From Sphingomonas sp. (GTDB lineage Bacteria > Pseudomonadota > Alphaproteobacteria > Sphingomonadales > Sphingomonadaceae), in contig NZ_JAFKLZ010000003.1 in the NCBI RefSeq assembly GCF_017304615.1, positions 372,001 to 436,000 of the forward strand: DNA of 64,000 nt. Direction: 5' to 3'. The stretch's first letter is position 1. Each line of letters opens with the position of its first letter. Shown piece by piece: positions 38,632 through 47,156 of this stretch. Made by a program: the position numbers and the translations under genes. Under the pieces are notes generated by a model. It was not told where the DNA came from. It saw only the letters and a list, made by a program, of their open reading frames with translations, and did not search any database.

Positions 38632-38694
38632 AGTGCAAGCAGTAATTTGGCGCAGGGGTTTGCCTCGCCGACCCTAGCGGGTAGGGACTTAACC

Positions 38695-39153
38695 ATGACG
38701 GCCGCCGCAACCGATCAGCCCGTCGAAGGACGCTTCGACGGACGCGAGCACCGATTCCCGGTGCGCGTCTATTTCGAGGACACCGATCTGTCGGGCGTGG
38801 TCTATCATGCCAATTACCTGCGCTTCATGGAACGCGCGCGGTCGGACATGCTACGCCTCGTCGGCGTCGATCAGCGATACGTGATGGAGGCGGGGGGCGG
38901 CGCCTATGCGGTCTCCGAGCTTGCCATCAAATACCGCCTTCCCGCGAAACTCGACGATGCGCTGGTGGTTGTTTCGCGACTGACTCGTTTGCGCGCGGCA
39001 GCCGTGGTTATTCATCAGAGAGTCATGCGCGGACCGGAAATACTGGCTGAAGCGGAGGTGACGGCGGCGCTGGTCGCCCCGGACGGGCGGCCCAAAAGGC
39101 AGCCCGCCGAGTGGGCGGCTGCATATGAGAAACTGATCTGGAACGGGGACTGA
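38695..39153 (+). CDS. ybgC: Tol-Pal associated acyl-CoA thioesterase YbgC
   Basis: The 152-residue hotdog-fold protein has the catalytic stretch Y-F-E-D-T-D-L-S-G-V-V-Y-H-A-N-Y-L-R-F-M-E-R-A-R with the active-site Asp. YbgC hydrolyses short or long acyl-CoA thioesters at the inner membrane and is regularly the first gene of the tol-pal cluster, as here. The start at 38695 gives the usual N-terminal length; the open frame begins earlier, inside the upstream dyad. tolQ follows after 7 bases. Confidence 0.93.
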   Translation: MTAAATDQPVEGRFDGREHRFPVRVYFEDTDLSGVVYHANYLRFMERARSDMLRLVGVDQRYVMEAGGGAYAVSELAIKYRLPAKLDDALVVVSRLTRLRAAAVVIHQRVMRGPEILAEAEVTAALVAPDGRPKRQPAEWAAAYEKLIWNGD

Positions 39154-39160
39154 CGACGCA

Positions 39161-39853
39161 ATGAACTGGAGTTTCGACCTCTCGCCGAACTCGACCTCGC
39201 CGCTGGCGCTGCTGCTCCACGCCGACATTGTTGTGCAGATCGTGATGGCCGGCTTGCTGATCGCGAGCATCTGGACCTGGGCGATCATCATCGGGTCGGC
39301 CGGCCGGCTGTCTAAAGCGCGCAAGGCGATCGGCAAGTTCGAGAGCGATTTCTGGAAGGCCGATGATATCGACGCGTTCTACAAGCGCGAGGGCGACAGC
39401 GATCTGGCCGTCGCCAAGGTGTTCGCGGCCGGCGTCACCGAATGGCGCCGATCGACCGCCGGCGGAATCGTCGATCGCGATGGCGTGCGCGAGCGGCTGG
39501 CGACGGCGATGGCATCGGCGGTCGCAAACGAGACCGACAAGCTGGCCGACCGGCTCAACATTCTCGCCACGGTCGCGTCGGCGGCACCGTTCGTCGGGCT
39601 GTTCGGCACGGTGTGGGGAATCATGACGACCTTCACAAGGATTGCGGCGTTGCAGAACACGTCGCTGGTGACGGTCGGGCCGGGCATTGCCGAGGCGTTG
39701 TTCGCGACCGCGATCGGGCTGTTCGCGGCGATTCCCGCGTTGATCGCCTACAACCGCTTCAGCCATGGTGTGAACCAGATCGAGGCGCGGTTGAATCGCT
39801 TCGCCGAAGGCTTTCATTCGACGCTGAGCCGGCAGTTGGAGGCGAAACGCTAG
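39161..39853 (+). CDS. tolQ: Tol-Pal system protein TolQ
   Basis: The 230-residue inner-membrane protein has three transmembrane helices (about 20-42, 130-155 and 170-195), with a large cytoplasmic loop between the first two. It carries the MotA/TolQ/ExbB motif [14 protein letters not shown] and [12 protein letters not shown]. TolQ and TolR form the proton-driven motor that energises TolA. It is one base away from tolR. ExbB is the alternative, but the ybgC-tolQRAB-pal context settles it. Confidence 0.95.
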   Translation: MNWSFDLSPNSTSPLALLLHADIVVQIVMAGLLIASIWTWAIIIGSAGRLSKARKAIGKFESDFWKADDIDAFYKREGDSDLAVAKVFAAGVTEWRRSTAGGIVDRDGVRERLATAMASAVANETDKLADRLNILATVASAAPFVGLFGTVWGIMTTFTRIAALQNTSLVTVGPGIAEALFATAIGLFAAIPALIAYNRFSHGVNQIEARLNRFAEGFHSTLSRQLEAKR

Positions 39854-39854
39854 G

Positions 39855-40291
<437 letters not shown>

Positions 40292-40295
<4 letters not shown>

Positions 40296-41188
40296 CGGCG
40301 AGCGCCGCCTCGTCGTTCGATCGCCAGCGTGCGCTGGAATTCGGCGCGTCGGCGGCGCTCCATGCCGTGCTGCTTGTCGGGCTGTCCGTTGTGCTGCTCA
40401 GCCCGCCCAAGCCCCCGCCGCCGCCCGCTCCGATGGACGTGACGATCGCCGACGACGTCGGACTGGTCGCCGCCGCGCCCCAGAACCTCACGCCGCCGGC
40501 ACAGAGCCGAGCGCCCGACCTCGGCAAGCCGGAGGATGCTGCGCCGTCCGCACCAGCGCCTGAAGTCGCCGAACCCGCGCCGCCCAAGCCACAGCCTGTT
40601 GCGCCGACCCTGCCCAAGCCGGCGGAGGTCGCAAAGCCACAGCCCAGGAAGCCCGCGCCGCCCAAGCCACAACCCGCCAAGGTTCCCGCTCGACCCGCGC
40701 CCTCGTCAAACCTCGCGAAGATCGTCGGCAAGGGGAGCGGTGCGACCCCCGGCGCAACCGCCAACCGCCCGCGCGGCTCGTCGCTCGGCGGGGTGATGAG
40801 CGGGCTAGGCACGACGCTGAACAATTCGAAGTCTACGACTCCGCAGGGGGCGGTTATGAGTCAGCAGGCCGCAATGGACATCGGCCAGAAGATCAAGCAG
40901 CAGGTTCAGCCCTGCGCCAACCGCCAGACCAATCCCGGCCCCGGCGCGGAACGTATCCGCGTGACGATCCGGTTGCGTATCAACCGCGACGGCACGCTTG
41001 CGGCTCGCCCGACAATCGAGGGGCATGACGGCGTCGACGGCGACAATGCCCGCTATCAGCGCCAGGTAGACGACCGTGCGATCGCGACCTTCATGGGCTG
41101 CCAGCCGCTGCGTGGATTGCCGCCAGACCTTTATGACGTTCCCAACGGGTGGAGCAATTTCCTGCTTCGCTACAAGCTGCCCGGATGA
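40292..41188 (+). CDS. tolA: Cell envelope protein TolA, proline-rich short form
   Basis: This 298-residue protein has an N-terminal transmembrane helix (about 15-38). A Pro/Lys/Ala-rich linker (about 40-145) replaces the long alpha-helical domain of enterobacterial TolA. The C-terminal TolA/TonB-type domain (about 185-298; [15 protein letters not shown]) contains two cysteines. It spans the periplasm and connects the TolQR motor to Pal and TolB. The start is GTG, overlapping the tolR stop. With this domain layout it could be called a TonB-like protein, but position in tol-pal defines it as TolA. Confidence 0.9.
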
Positions 41189-42549
41189 TTGATATGACCC
41201 GACTTCCGTTTCTAGCTCTGGCCTTGCTGGCGCCCGCTGCCTATGCCCAAACCGTTCCCGCCCCGACGCCCACGCCGAGTCCCGGCGGGCTGGTGGTCGA
41301 TGTCGAGGGCGGCATTTCCGCGCCGATGGGGATCGCGATCCCGCCGATGCCGGCCTCCGAGGTCGTTTCGACGCCGGCCGGTCCGACCGACGCGCTTGGG
41401 CGTCAGCTGGCCGAGGTAATTACCGGCGATCTCAAGAATTCGGGCCTGTTCAAGCCGCTGCCCGCCGGACAGTTGCTCAACGTGCCCTTCGCGGAGGCGA
41501 CCTCGCCCAACTATACCGGCTGGAGCGCGGCGGGGGCGACGGCGCTGGTGCAGGGCTATGTCCGCTCGAACGGGAACGGCACGCTGACGGTCGGCTGTTA
41601 TCTCTACGACACCGCGCAGCAGCGCGAGCTGGCGCGGCAAGGCTATGTCCTGCCGTTCGGCGAATGGCGCCGCGCCGCGCACAAATGCGCCGACATGGTC
41701 TATACGCGGCTGACCGGCGAAGGACCGTATTTCGACAGCCGCGTCGTCTATGTTTCGGAGACCGGGCCAAAGGGCAAGCGCGTCAAGCGGCTCGCGCTGA
41801 TGGATCAGGACGGGTTTAACGGCCGCTTCCTGACCAACGGCCAGACGATCGTGCTGACCCCGACCCTGTCGCGTGACCAGACACGGATCGCGTATCTGTC
41901 GTATCTCGACAAGAAGCCGACGATCTATGTCTACGACATCGCGTCGGGCCGTCAGACCAAGCTTGTGACGGATGTCAGCCTGGCGTTCGCGCCGCGCTTT
42001 TCGCCGGATGGGCGCTGGATTCTGTTTTCGATGGCGCAGAACGGCAATACCGACCTCTACCGCATTCCATCGGGCGGCGGGCAGTGGCAGCGGCTGACCA
42101 CGTCGCCGGGGATCGACACCGGCGGCAGCTATTCGCCCGACGGGTCGAAGATCGTGTTCGAGAGCGACCGCTCCGGCGCGCAGCAGCTCTACGTGATGAA
42201 CGCGGACGGGTCGAACCAGCAGCGGATCAGCTTCGGGAACGGCCGCTATGCGACGCCGGCGTGGAGCCCGCGCGGCGACCTGATCGCCTTCACCAAGATC
42301 GGCGGCGGCTTCCATGTCGGGATCATGTCGCCCAGCGGCGGCGGCGAGAAGATGCTGACCGACGGCTGGCAGGACGAGGCGCCGAGCTGGGCGCCCAACG
42401 GTCGCGTCATCATGTTCTTCCGCTCGACCGAGGGGGGATCGGGGGTCGCGGATTTGTGGTCGGTCGATCTGACTGGGGTCAATGAGCGCCGCCTGCCCAC
42501 CCCGTTCGACGGATCGGACCCGAGCTGGGGACCGATCCGCAGCGATTGA
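41185..42549 (+). CDS. tolB: Tol-Pal system beta-propeller protein TolB
   Basis: This 454-residue periplasmic protein has a signal peptide (cut after A-Y-A, about residue 21), an N-terminal alpha/beta domain (about 40-190) and a six-bladed WD40-like propeller. The propeller repeats are F-S-P-D-G-R-W-I-L, Y-S-P-D-G-S-K-I-V-F and W-S-P-R-G-D-L-I-A-F. TolB binds Pal and links it to the energised Tol complex. The ATG at 41185 overlaps the tolA stop (ATGA); a second ATG three codons later is possible. Confidence 0.96.
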   Translation: MIDMTRLPFLALALLAPAAYAQTVPAPTPTPSPGGLVVDVEGGISAPMGIAIPPMPASEVVSTPAGPTDALGRQLAEVITGDLKNSGLFKPLPAGQLLNVPFAEATSPNYTGWSAAGATALVQGYVRSNGNGTLTVGCYLYDTAQQRELARQGYVLPFGEWRRAAHKCADMVYTRLTGEGPYFDSRVVYVSETGPKGKRVKRLALMDQDGFNGRFLTNGQTIVLTPTLSRDQTRIAYLSYLDKKPTIYVYDIASGRQTKLVTDVSLAFAPRFSPDGRWILFSMAQNGNTDLYRIPSGGGQWQRLTTSPGIDTGGSYSPDGSKIVFESDRSGAQQLYVMNADGSNQQRISFGNGRYATPAWSPRGDLIAFTKIGGGFHVGIMSPSGGGEKMLTDGWQDEAPSWAPNGRVIMFFRSTEGGSGVADLWSVDLTGVNERRLPTPFDGSDPSWGPIRSD

Positions 42550-42581
42550 TGTTTATGAAGCCAAAGAAGGAGGAACCGACA

Positions 42582-43094
42582 ATGGCCACTACCACCACGA
42601 AGCTGATCCTGCTCGCCGCGCTCGCGGCGACCGCGGGATGCGCGAGCAAGCGGCCCAAGGTCCTGCCACCGACCGCCGGCGAGATGCCGGTCGATCCCAA
42701 TGCCGGCGCCAATACCGGCGACACCGTCGTTCCCGGCAGCGCGCAGGACTTCCAGCGCTCGGTGATGAGCGACACGATCCACTTCGCGCTCGACATGTAC
42801 GATATCGACGCGACCTCGCGCTCGATCCTCGACACCCAAGCGACGTGGTTGCTCAAATGGTCCGACCGCCGGATCACGATCGAGGGCCATGCCGACGAGC
42901 GCGGCACGCGCGAATACAATCTCGCGCTGGGTGATCGCCGCGCCAACGCCGCCAAGAACTATCTCGCGGCGAAGGGCATCAACCCGGCGCGGATCACCAC
43001 GATCAGCTACGGCAAGGAACGCCCGATCGCTCTGGGCTCCGATGAAGCCAGCTGGGCGCAAAACCGCCGCGCGGTGACGATCGTGCTGCAATAA
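42582..43094 (+). CDS. pal: Peptidoglycan-associated lipoprotein Pal
   Basis: The 170-residue lipoprotein has a lipobox ending in A-A-T-A-G-C (Cys near residue 20), a flexible linker and an OmpA-like peptidoglycan-binding domain (about 60-170). Its signature is I-E-G-H-A-D-E-R-G-T-R-E-Y-N-x-A-L-G-x-R-R-A. It anchors the outer membrane to peptidoglycan and completes the Tol-Pal machine. The ATG at 42582 follows AAGGAGG (42567-42573). An ATG 12 codons upstream is in frame but precedes the ribosome-binding site. An intrinsic terminator follows. Confidence 0.96.
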   Translation: MATTTTKLILLAALAATAGCASKRPKVLPPTAGEMPVDPNAGANTGDTVVPGSAQDFQRSVMSDTIHFALDMYDIDATSRSILDTQATWLLKWSDRRITIEGHADERGTREYNLALGDRRANAAKNYLAAKGINPARITTISYGKERPIALGSDEASWAQNRRAVTIVLQ

Positions 43095-43118
43095 TTACTT
43101 GATAGGTCAGATGGTTGA

Positions 43119-43150
43119 GGGCGGTGGCGCGACGGCGCTGCCGCCCTTTT
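43119..43150 (+). terminator. Intrinsic terminator of the tol-pal operon
   Basis: A 12-bp stem (43119-43130 with 43135-43146, two G-U pairs) with tetraloop GACG is followed by T4. It lies 24 bases after the pal stop codon. Confidence 0.8.
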
Positions 43151-43186
43151 CGATTCCGCTTGCGACTCGCCTTATTTCGATATAAA

Positions 43187-43198
43187 TATGATATCATA
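43187..43198. promoter_or_regulatory. Perfect AT-rich palindrome upstream of the SPFH operon
   Basis: TATGATATCATA is a perfect 12-bp palindrome inside a short AT-rich island (about 43172-43203) in otherwise GC-rich DNA. It ends 17 bases before the SPFH ATG, so a bound protein would block transcription or translation start. A related half-site, CGATATAAATATG, overlaps its left side. The ribbon-helix-helix protein encoded two genes on is a candidate ligand, as such proteins often bind short palindromes upstream of their own operon. Confidence 0.6.
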
Positions 43199-43215
43199 AT
43201 TAACGGGAGGGCCCC

Positions 43216-44130
43216 ATGGCCACGCTTGCTTCGTCCGCTATCGATCGCCACGCCGCGCTGACATTGTCGCAGGAGCGGCCGGCATCGACGTCGAGCGGCT
43301 ATCTGATGCTGTTCGTGATGCTGATCGCGATCGTCGTTGCGGTGTTCGGCGCGACTCAGATCGACCCCAACGCGGCGGTCGGCGTGCCGCTACTGTTGCT
43401 TGGCGCGCTGACCTTCGCGTTCGTCATGCCGGGTTTTTACATGCTCCAGCCCAACCAGGCCGCGGCGATCACGTTGTTCGGCAGCTACAAGGGCACCGAC
43501 CGCATCACGGGCCTTCGCTGGATCGTGCCGTGGTACGGCAAGAAGAAGTTGTCGGTTCGCGCCAACAACATCATTTCGGACAAGATCAAGGTCAACGACC
43601 TGCGCGGCAACCCGATCGAGATCGCGGCGCAGGTAGTGTGGCGCGTCACCGACACCGCGCAGGCCTTGTTCGACGTCGATGACTACAAGTCGTTCGTGAT
43701 GGTCCAGATCGAAGCGGCGGTGCGCACGATCGGGTCGCGCTATCCCTATGACGATTTCGAACATCAGGAAGTGACCTTGCGCGGCAATCACGACCAGGTC
43801 GGCGCCGAGCTTCGCCAGGAACTGATCGCGCGACTGGCGATGGCCGGGATCACCGTCGACGAATGCGGCTTTACGCACCTGGCTTACGCGCAGGAGATCG
43901 CTGGGGCGATGCTCCGCCGGCAACAGGCGCAGGCCGTGGTCGCGGCGCGTCAGACGTTGGTCGAGGGCGCGGTGGGAATGGTCGAAATGGCGCTCGACCA
44001 GCTATCCAAGAAAGGCGTGGTCGAACTCGACGACGAGCGTCGCGCGGCGATGGTCAGCAACCTGATGGTGGTGCTGTGCGGCGAGCGCGATACGCAGCCG
44101 GTCGTCAATACGGGTTCGCTCTACCAGTAG
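43216..44130 (+). CDS. SPFH/band 7 domain membrane protein
   Basis: The 304-residue protein has two hydrophobic segments near the N-terminus (about 29-48 and 57-77) and then an SPFH domain (about 80-240; [17 protein letters not shown] and [11 protein letters not shown]). A helical tail follows, with [16 protein letters not shown] proteins form large membrane-bound assemblies in lipid microdomains and often regulate proteases or stress responses. The ATG follows a strong GGGAGGG ribosome-binding site (43205-43211). It leads an operon with an RHH protein, a hydrolase and a 2-TM protein. Confidence 0.9.
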   Translation: MATLASSAIDRHAALTLSQERPASTSSGYLMLFVMLIAIVVAVFGATQIDPNAAVGVPLLLLGALTFAFVMPGFYMLQPNQAAAITLFGSYKGTDRITGLRWIVPWYGKKKLSVRANNIISDKIKVNDLRGNPIEIAAQVVWRVTDTAQALFDVDDYKSFVMVQIEAAVRTIGSRYPYDDFEHQEVTLRGNHDQVGAELRQELIARLAMAGITVDECGFTHLAYAQEIAGAMLRRQQAQAVVAARQTLVEGAVGMVEMALDQLSKKGVVELDDERRAAMVSNLMVVLCGERDTQPVVNTGSLYQ

Positions 44131-44138
44131 GCGATCCG

Positions 44139-44348
44139 GTGGCGGCTCCTCCCAAGAAAGCGTTCCCGCTGCGCCTCGATCCCGGCCTTTACGCCGCGAT
44201 CGAGCGGGCGGCGGCGAGCGACCTTAGGAGCGTCAATGCCCAGGTCGAATGCCTGTTGCGCGAGGCGCTGGCCAAGCGCGGGGTAAAACTGGCGGATCCG
44301 GTGCGCGCCAAGCGCGGACGGCCGCCGAAGGAAGGTCACCGGGAATGA
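44139..44348 (+). CDS. Arc-type ribbon-helix-helix DNA-binding protein
   Basis: This 69-residue protein contains a ribbon-helix-helix fold. A short strand F-P-L-R-L-D-P-G-L is followed by helices L-Y-A-A-I-E-R-A-A-A and S-V-N-A-Q-V-E-C-L-L-R-E-A-L, then a basic tail K-R-G-R-P-P-K resembling an AT-hook. It starts with GTG 8 bases after the SPFH stop and overlaps the hydrolase ATG (ATGA). It is probably the transcriptional regulator of this operon, acting at the palindrome 43187-43198. Relatives are sometimes annotated as antitoxins, but no toxin-like gene is adjacent. Confidence 0.85.
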   Translation: MAAPPKKAFPLRLDPGLYAAIERAAASDLRSVNAQVECLLREALAKRGVKLADPVRAKRGRPPKEGHRE

Positions 44349-45277
44349 TTGGACTGGCGATGATGATGGCGTTGGCGGCGCCCGCGGGCGAAGAAGTGAC
44401 AATTCCCGGGCCGCAGGGGCCGCTCGCCGGGACCTATCAGCCTGCAGAAGGCAAGTCCGGCGGACCCGTCGTGGTGATCATCCCCGGATCGGGGCCGACC
44501 GACCGCGACGGCAACAATCCGCTCGGGGTCAAGGCGCAGTCCTACAAGTTGCTCGCCGAGGCGCTGGCAGAGCGGGGCGTCGCGAACGTCCGTGTCGACA
44601 AGCGTGGCTTGTTCGGCAGCGCGAAGGCCGTGGCCGATCCCAATGCGGCGACAATCGAGGGGTACGCCGCCGACGCACGCGGCTGGGCACAGTTCGCCGC
44701 AAAGCGGGCAGGCGCCAAATGCGCCTGGATCGTCGGCCATAGCGAAGGCGGGCTGGTCGCGCTTCAGGCGGCGCAGGATGCGACTGGAATCTGTGGCGTG
44801 ATCCTGGTTTCGGCCCCCGGCCGTCCGATCGTTCAGGTGATGCGTACGCAGTTCAAGGCCAATCCCGCGAACGCGCCGATCCTGCCCGCGGCGCTGGCGA
44901 TGCTCGACGCGGTCGAGGCGGGCAAGATGGTCGATCCGGCGACACTGCCGCCGCCCCTGCCGATGATGTTCCCCGTGGCCGTCCAGAAATATATGGTGGA
45001 GTTGGCCCGGTTCGATCCGGCCAGGCTGGCTGCCTCGGCACGCGTCCCGATTATCATCGTGCAGGGCGACAACGACCTTCAGGTATCGGTCGACGAGGAC
45101 GCAAAGGTGATCGCGGCCGCGCAGCCCAAGGCGCGGATCGTCTTGCTGCCCGGCGTCAATCACGTCCTCAAGGTCGTGCCTGCTAATGACCGCGCCAGTA
45201 ACCGGGCCAGTTACGGCAACCCCACCCTGCCGATCGCGCCAGGCGTGGTGGATGCGATCGCGGGAGCCGTAAAATGA
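44345..45277 (+). CDS. Alpha/beta hydrolase, exported serine type
   Basis: The 310-residue protein has a short N-terminal hydrophobic segment (cut possible after A-A-P-A) and a serine hydrolase core. The oxyanion region is I-I-P-G-S-G-P-T-D-R-D-G-N-N-P-L-G, the nucleophile elbow G-H-S-E-G-G, an acidic residue in Q-G-D-N-D-L-Q, and His in G-V-N-H-V-L-K. The P-G-S-G-P-x-D-R-D-G-N motif marks a family of periplasmic esterase-like hydrolases. The substrate is not known. It is linked by ATGA junctions to both the RHH gene before it and the small membrane protein gene after it. Confidence 0.88.
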   Translation: MIGLAMMMALAAPAGEEVTIPGPQGPLAGTYQPAEGKSGGPVVVIIPGSGPTDRDGNNPLGVKAQSYKLLAEALAERGVANVRVDKRGLFGSAKAVADPNAATIEGYAADARGWAQFAAKRAGAKCAWIVGHSEGGLVALQAAQDATGICGVILVSAPGRPIVQVMRTQFKANPANAPILPAALAMLDAVEAGKMVDPATLPPPLPMMFPVAVQKYMVELARFDPARLAASARVPIIIVQGDNDLQVSVDEDAKVIAAAQPKARIVLLPGVNHVLKVVPANDRASNRASYGNPTLPIAPGVVDAIAGAVK

Positions 45278-45525
45278 CCCGGCGCGATCCGAACGACTGG
45301 TTCGCGCCGAAACGCTTCGGCTACGGCGCCGGGAGGCCGATCGCGTGGCAGGGCTGGGCGGCGATCGGTCTCCACAGCGCGGCCTGCATCGCGGCAGCGG
45401 CGCTGTTTGTGCCGCGCCATATCGCTGTGTTCGTGGCGATCCTCGCGATCGCCACCGTGCCGCTGATCCTGGTCAGCGCACAACATACTCGTGGCGGCTG
45501 GAAATGGCGCTGGGGCGACGAATAG
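45274..45525 (+). CDS. Small two-helix membrane protein
   Basis: The 83-residue product has an N-terminal soluble stretch (D-P-N-D-W-F-A-P-K-R-F-G-Y-G-A-G), two transmembrane helices (about 24-47 and 50-69) and a short tail G-G-W-K-W-R-W-G-D. It overlaps the hydrolase stop (ATGA) and is the last gene of the SPFH operon. I do not recognise the family beyond its look as a conserved sphingomonad membrane protein. Only 6 bases separate its stop from the convergent gene. Confidence 0.75.
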   Translation: MTRRDPNDWFAPKRFGYGAGRPIAWQGWAAIGLHSAACIAAAALFVPRHIAVFVAILAIATVPLILVSAQHTRGGWKWRWGDE

Positions 45526-45531
45526 CCTCGA

Positions 45532-46179
45532 TCAGCGCGCGGTCTTGCACTCGGTCGTCGGCGAAACGCTCACCTTGCCGTCCATATCGCGCACAAACAC
45601 GCTGACGTCGCGGCAGCTCTTGCCGTCGACGCTGCGCGACGGACCATAGACCGCCACGGCGCGCTCGCCGTTGATCGTCGGGAGCGTCGCGACATCGGGG
45701 TCCGGCCTGACGATGCCCGTGCCGACCCCTTCAACGTCGGACGCAGGAGTGACCGACCAGTCATCGACGATATTCGGGGCAGGTGTTGGCGTGGCGATTG
45801 TTTTGGTGCGGACGATCTGCCGTTCTTTCGCCTTGGCCCGCGGCGCGGTCCGCATGGCTTTCGCGTCGATCGGCATGACCACGGCATAGTCGACGGCTGG
45901 AGGAGATGCCTTCAGCATGCCGCCAGCAACGAACAACAGGCCGAGCGCCAGCGATGCGCAGCCGACAAGGCCCATCACGCGCCACCACATCGAACCGCCA
46001 CGCTCTTCGGCGGCATGCCCCATCGGGCGCGACGAACGGCGCAAACGGCTGCTTCGCATGGTGAAATGGAACTGCTTCGACCCGAAGCCGATCTCCACCT
46101 GTCGGTTGGTCATCGTCGCTTCGAACCGCTCGCCGAACGACGATGCGACGGGGCGGTGATAGACGACGGCATTGGTCAT
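45532..46179 (-). CDS. Single-pass membrane protein, hypothetical
   Basis: The 215-residue protein has a basic cytoplasmic N-terminus (about 1-60; F-T-M-R-S-S-R-L-R-R-S-S-R) and one transmembrane helix (about 64-86). A Lys/Thr/Pro linker follows, then a small periplasmic domain with two cysteines (K-S-C-R-D-V-S-V-F and T-E-C-K) that could form a disulfide. The ATG at 46177-46179 is preceded by GAGGAA; longer in-frame starts lack this. No named family is recognised. It stands alone, convergent with the SPFH operon and 44 bases or more from its upstream neighbour. Confidence 0.68.
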   Translation of the reverse strand: MTNAVVYHRPVASSFGERFEATMTNRQVEIGFGSKQFHFTMRSSRLRRSSRPMGHAAEERGGSMWWRVMGLVGCASLALGLLFVAGGMLKASPPAVDYAVVMPIDAKAMRTAPRAKAKERQIVRTKTIATPTPAPNIVDDWSVTPASDVEGVGTGIVRPDPDVATLPTINGERAVAVYGPSRSVDGKSCRDVSVFVRDMDGKVSVSPTTECKTAR

Positions 46180-46263
46180 GGCCGGAGTTCCTCGCGACTC
46201 GGGTGCTGGAACCGGCAATGAGAGCGGACGTCATGGTTAACGGCAAGCGCGTTAACCTTTGTG

Positions 46264-47124
46264 TCAGCCGAGCGCTCGGTCGAGCATCTTAGCCAGCCGC
46301 AGCCCGCCGCGCTTCACCTCCAGCCGCACGGTTGGGACCAGCCGCTCGATCGTCGCATTGTCGAGCTTCGCCCGAGTCGGCGTCGGGCCGCATGGATCGC
46401 CGCCGACCGCGGTTGCGTAGGTCGCGTCGCGCGCGACTTGCCAGCTTTCGCGGCTCCAGTCGGTCACGCTGCCCGCGGCGATACGTGCGCGCTCGGCGGC
46501 GGGATAGCGGTGCACCAGGCTTGGCCCGGTCGAGATCGCGCGTTCGGCGAGATAGCCGTCCCAGATCGAATGCAGATTGAGCCGGCTGGCGGTGTAGGTG
46601 CCGTAATCGGCCTTCACGTCGTTGCCGCCCTTGTCGCCCTTTTCGCCCGCATGGAGCGGCTGGTGCAGGTCGCCGACGAAGTGGATCAGGAACACGAGCG
46701 CCCGGACTCGATCAGCCGTCGGCGCGTGCCGGTCGGCCAGGATCTTGGCGTCGCGGACGATCTGCGCCGACACGCAATTGCCGTCCTTGCAGGGTTCGAC
46801 CAAATCGAACGGCTGGCAGATGTTGACGTCCTGATAGTGCCAGGGGCCGGTGTAATCGAAGGGGCGCTTGCCATCGGCGTCCTTGATGCCCTTGATGCAG
46901 TCCGCCCACACCGCGGCATCGTCGATCGTCCCCGCCTTGCATTGCGGCGTGCCGAGCAGTTTCTGCTGGCGCAGCAGCGCGAGAATGCGGGTGCGTGTCA
47001 CTGGCTTGATATTGGCCCAGGCGATCTCCGCGATCGTCTGATGCCCGTATTCCCAATAGGCGCTGGCAGGCGATGCGACGACGAGCGCGGTCAGCGCGGC
47101 GAGGAGGGGGAGGAGGCGCTTCAT
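46264..47124 (-). CDS. S1/P1 nuclease family protein
   Basis: The 286-residue precursor has a signal peptide (cut after A-S-A, residue 22) so that a tryptophan lies near the mature N-terminus (Y-W-E-Y-G-H), as in P1 nuclease where it is a zinc ligand. Other ligands appear in order: G-H-Q, V-W-A-D, W-H-Y-Q-D, H-F-V-G-D-L-H-Q-P-L-H and H-S-I-W-D. All zinc residues of the tri-zinc site are present, so it should be an active secreted or periplasmic nuclease or phosphatase acting on single-stranded nucleic acids. Confidence 0.92.
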   Translation of the reverse strand: MKRLLPLLAALTALVVASPASAYWEYGHQTIAEIAWANIKPVTRTRILALLRQQKLLGTPQCKAGTIDDAAVWADCIKGIKDADGKRPFDYTGPWHYQDVNICQPFDLVEPCKDGNCVSAQIVRDAKILADRHAPTADRVRALVFLIHFVGDLHQPLHAGEKGDKGGNDVKADYGTYTASRLNLHSIWDGYLAERAISTGPSLVHRYPAAERARIAAGSVTDWSRESWQVARDATYATAVGGDPCGPTPTRAKLDNATIERLVPTVRLEVKRGGLRLAKMLDRALG

Positions 47125-47156
47125 GGCCTCGCGCCTACGCCCGTGTCACGCGGCGC

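Noticed and set aside
44139-44348. Ribbon-helix-helix protein as half of a toxin-antitoxin pair
   Set aside because: Neither neighbour (SPFH protein, 310-residue exported hydrolase) looks like a toxin. An operon regulator is the simpler reading.
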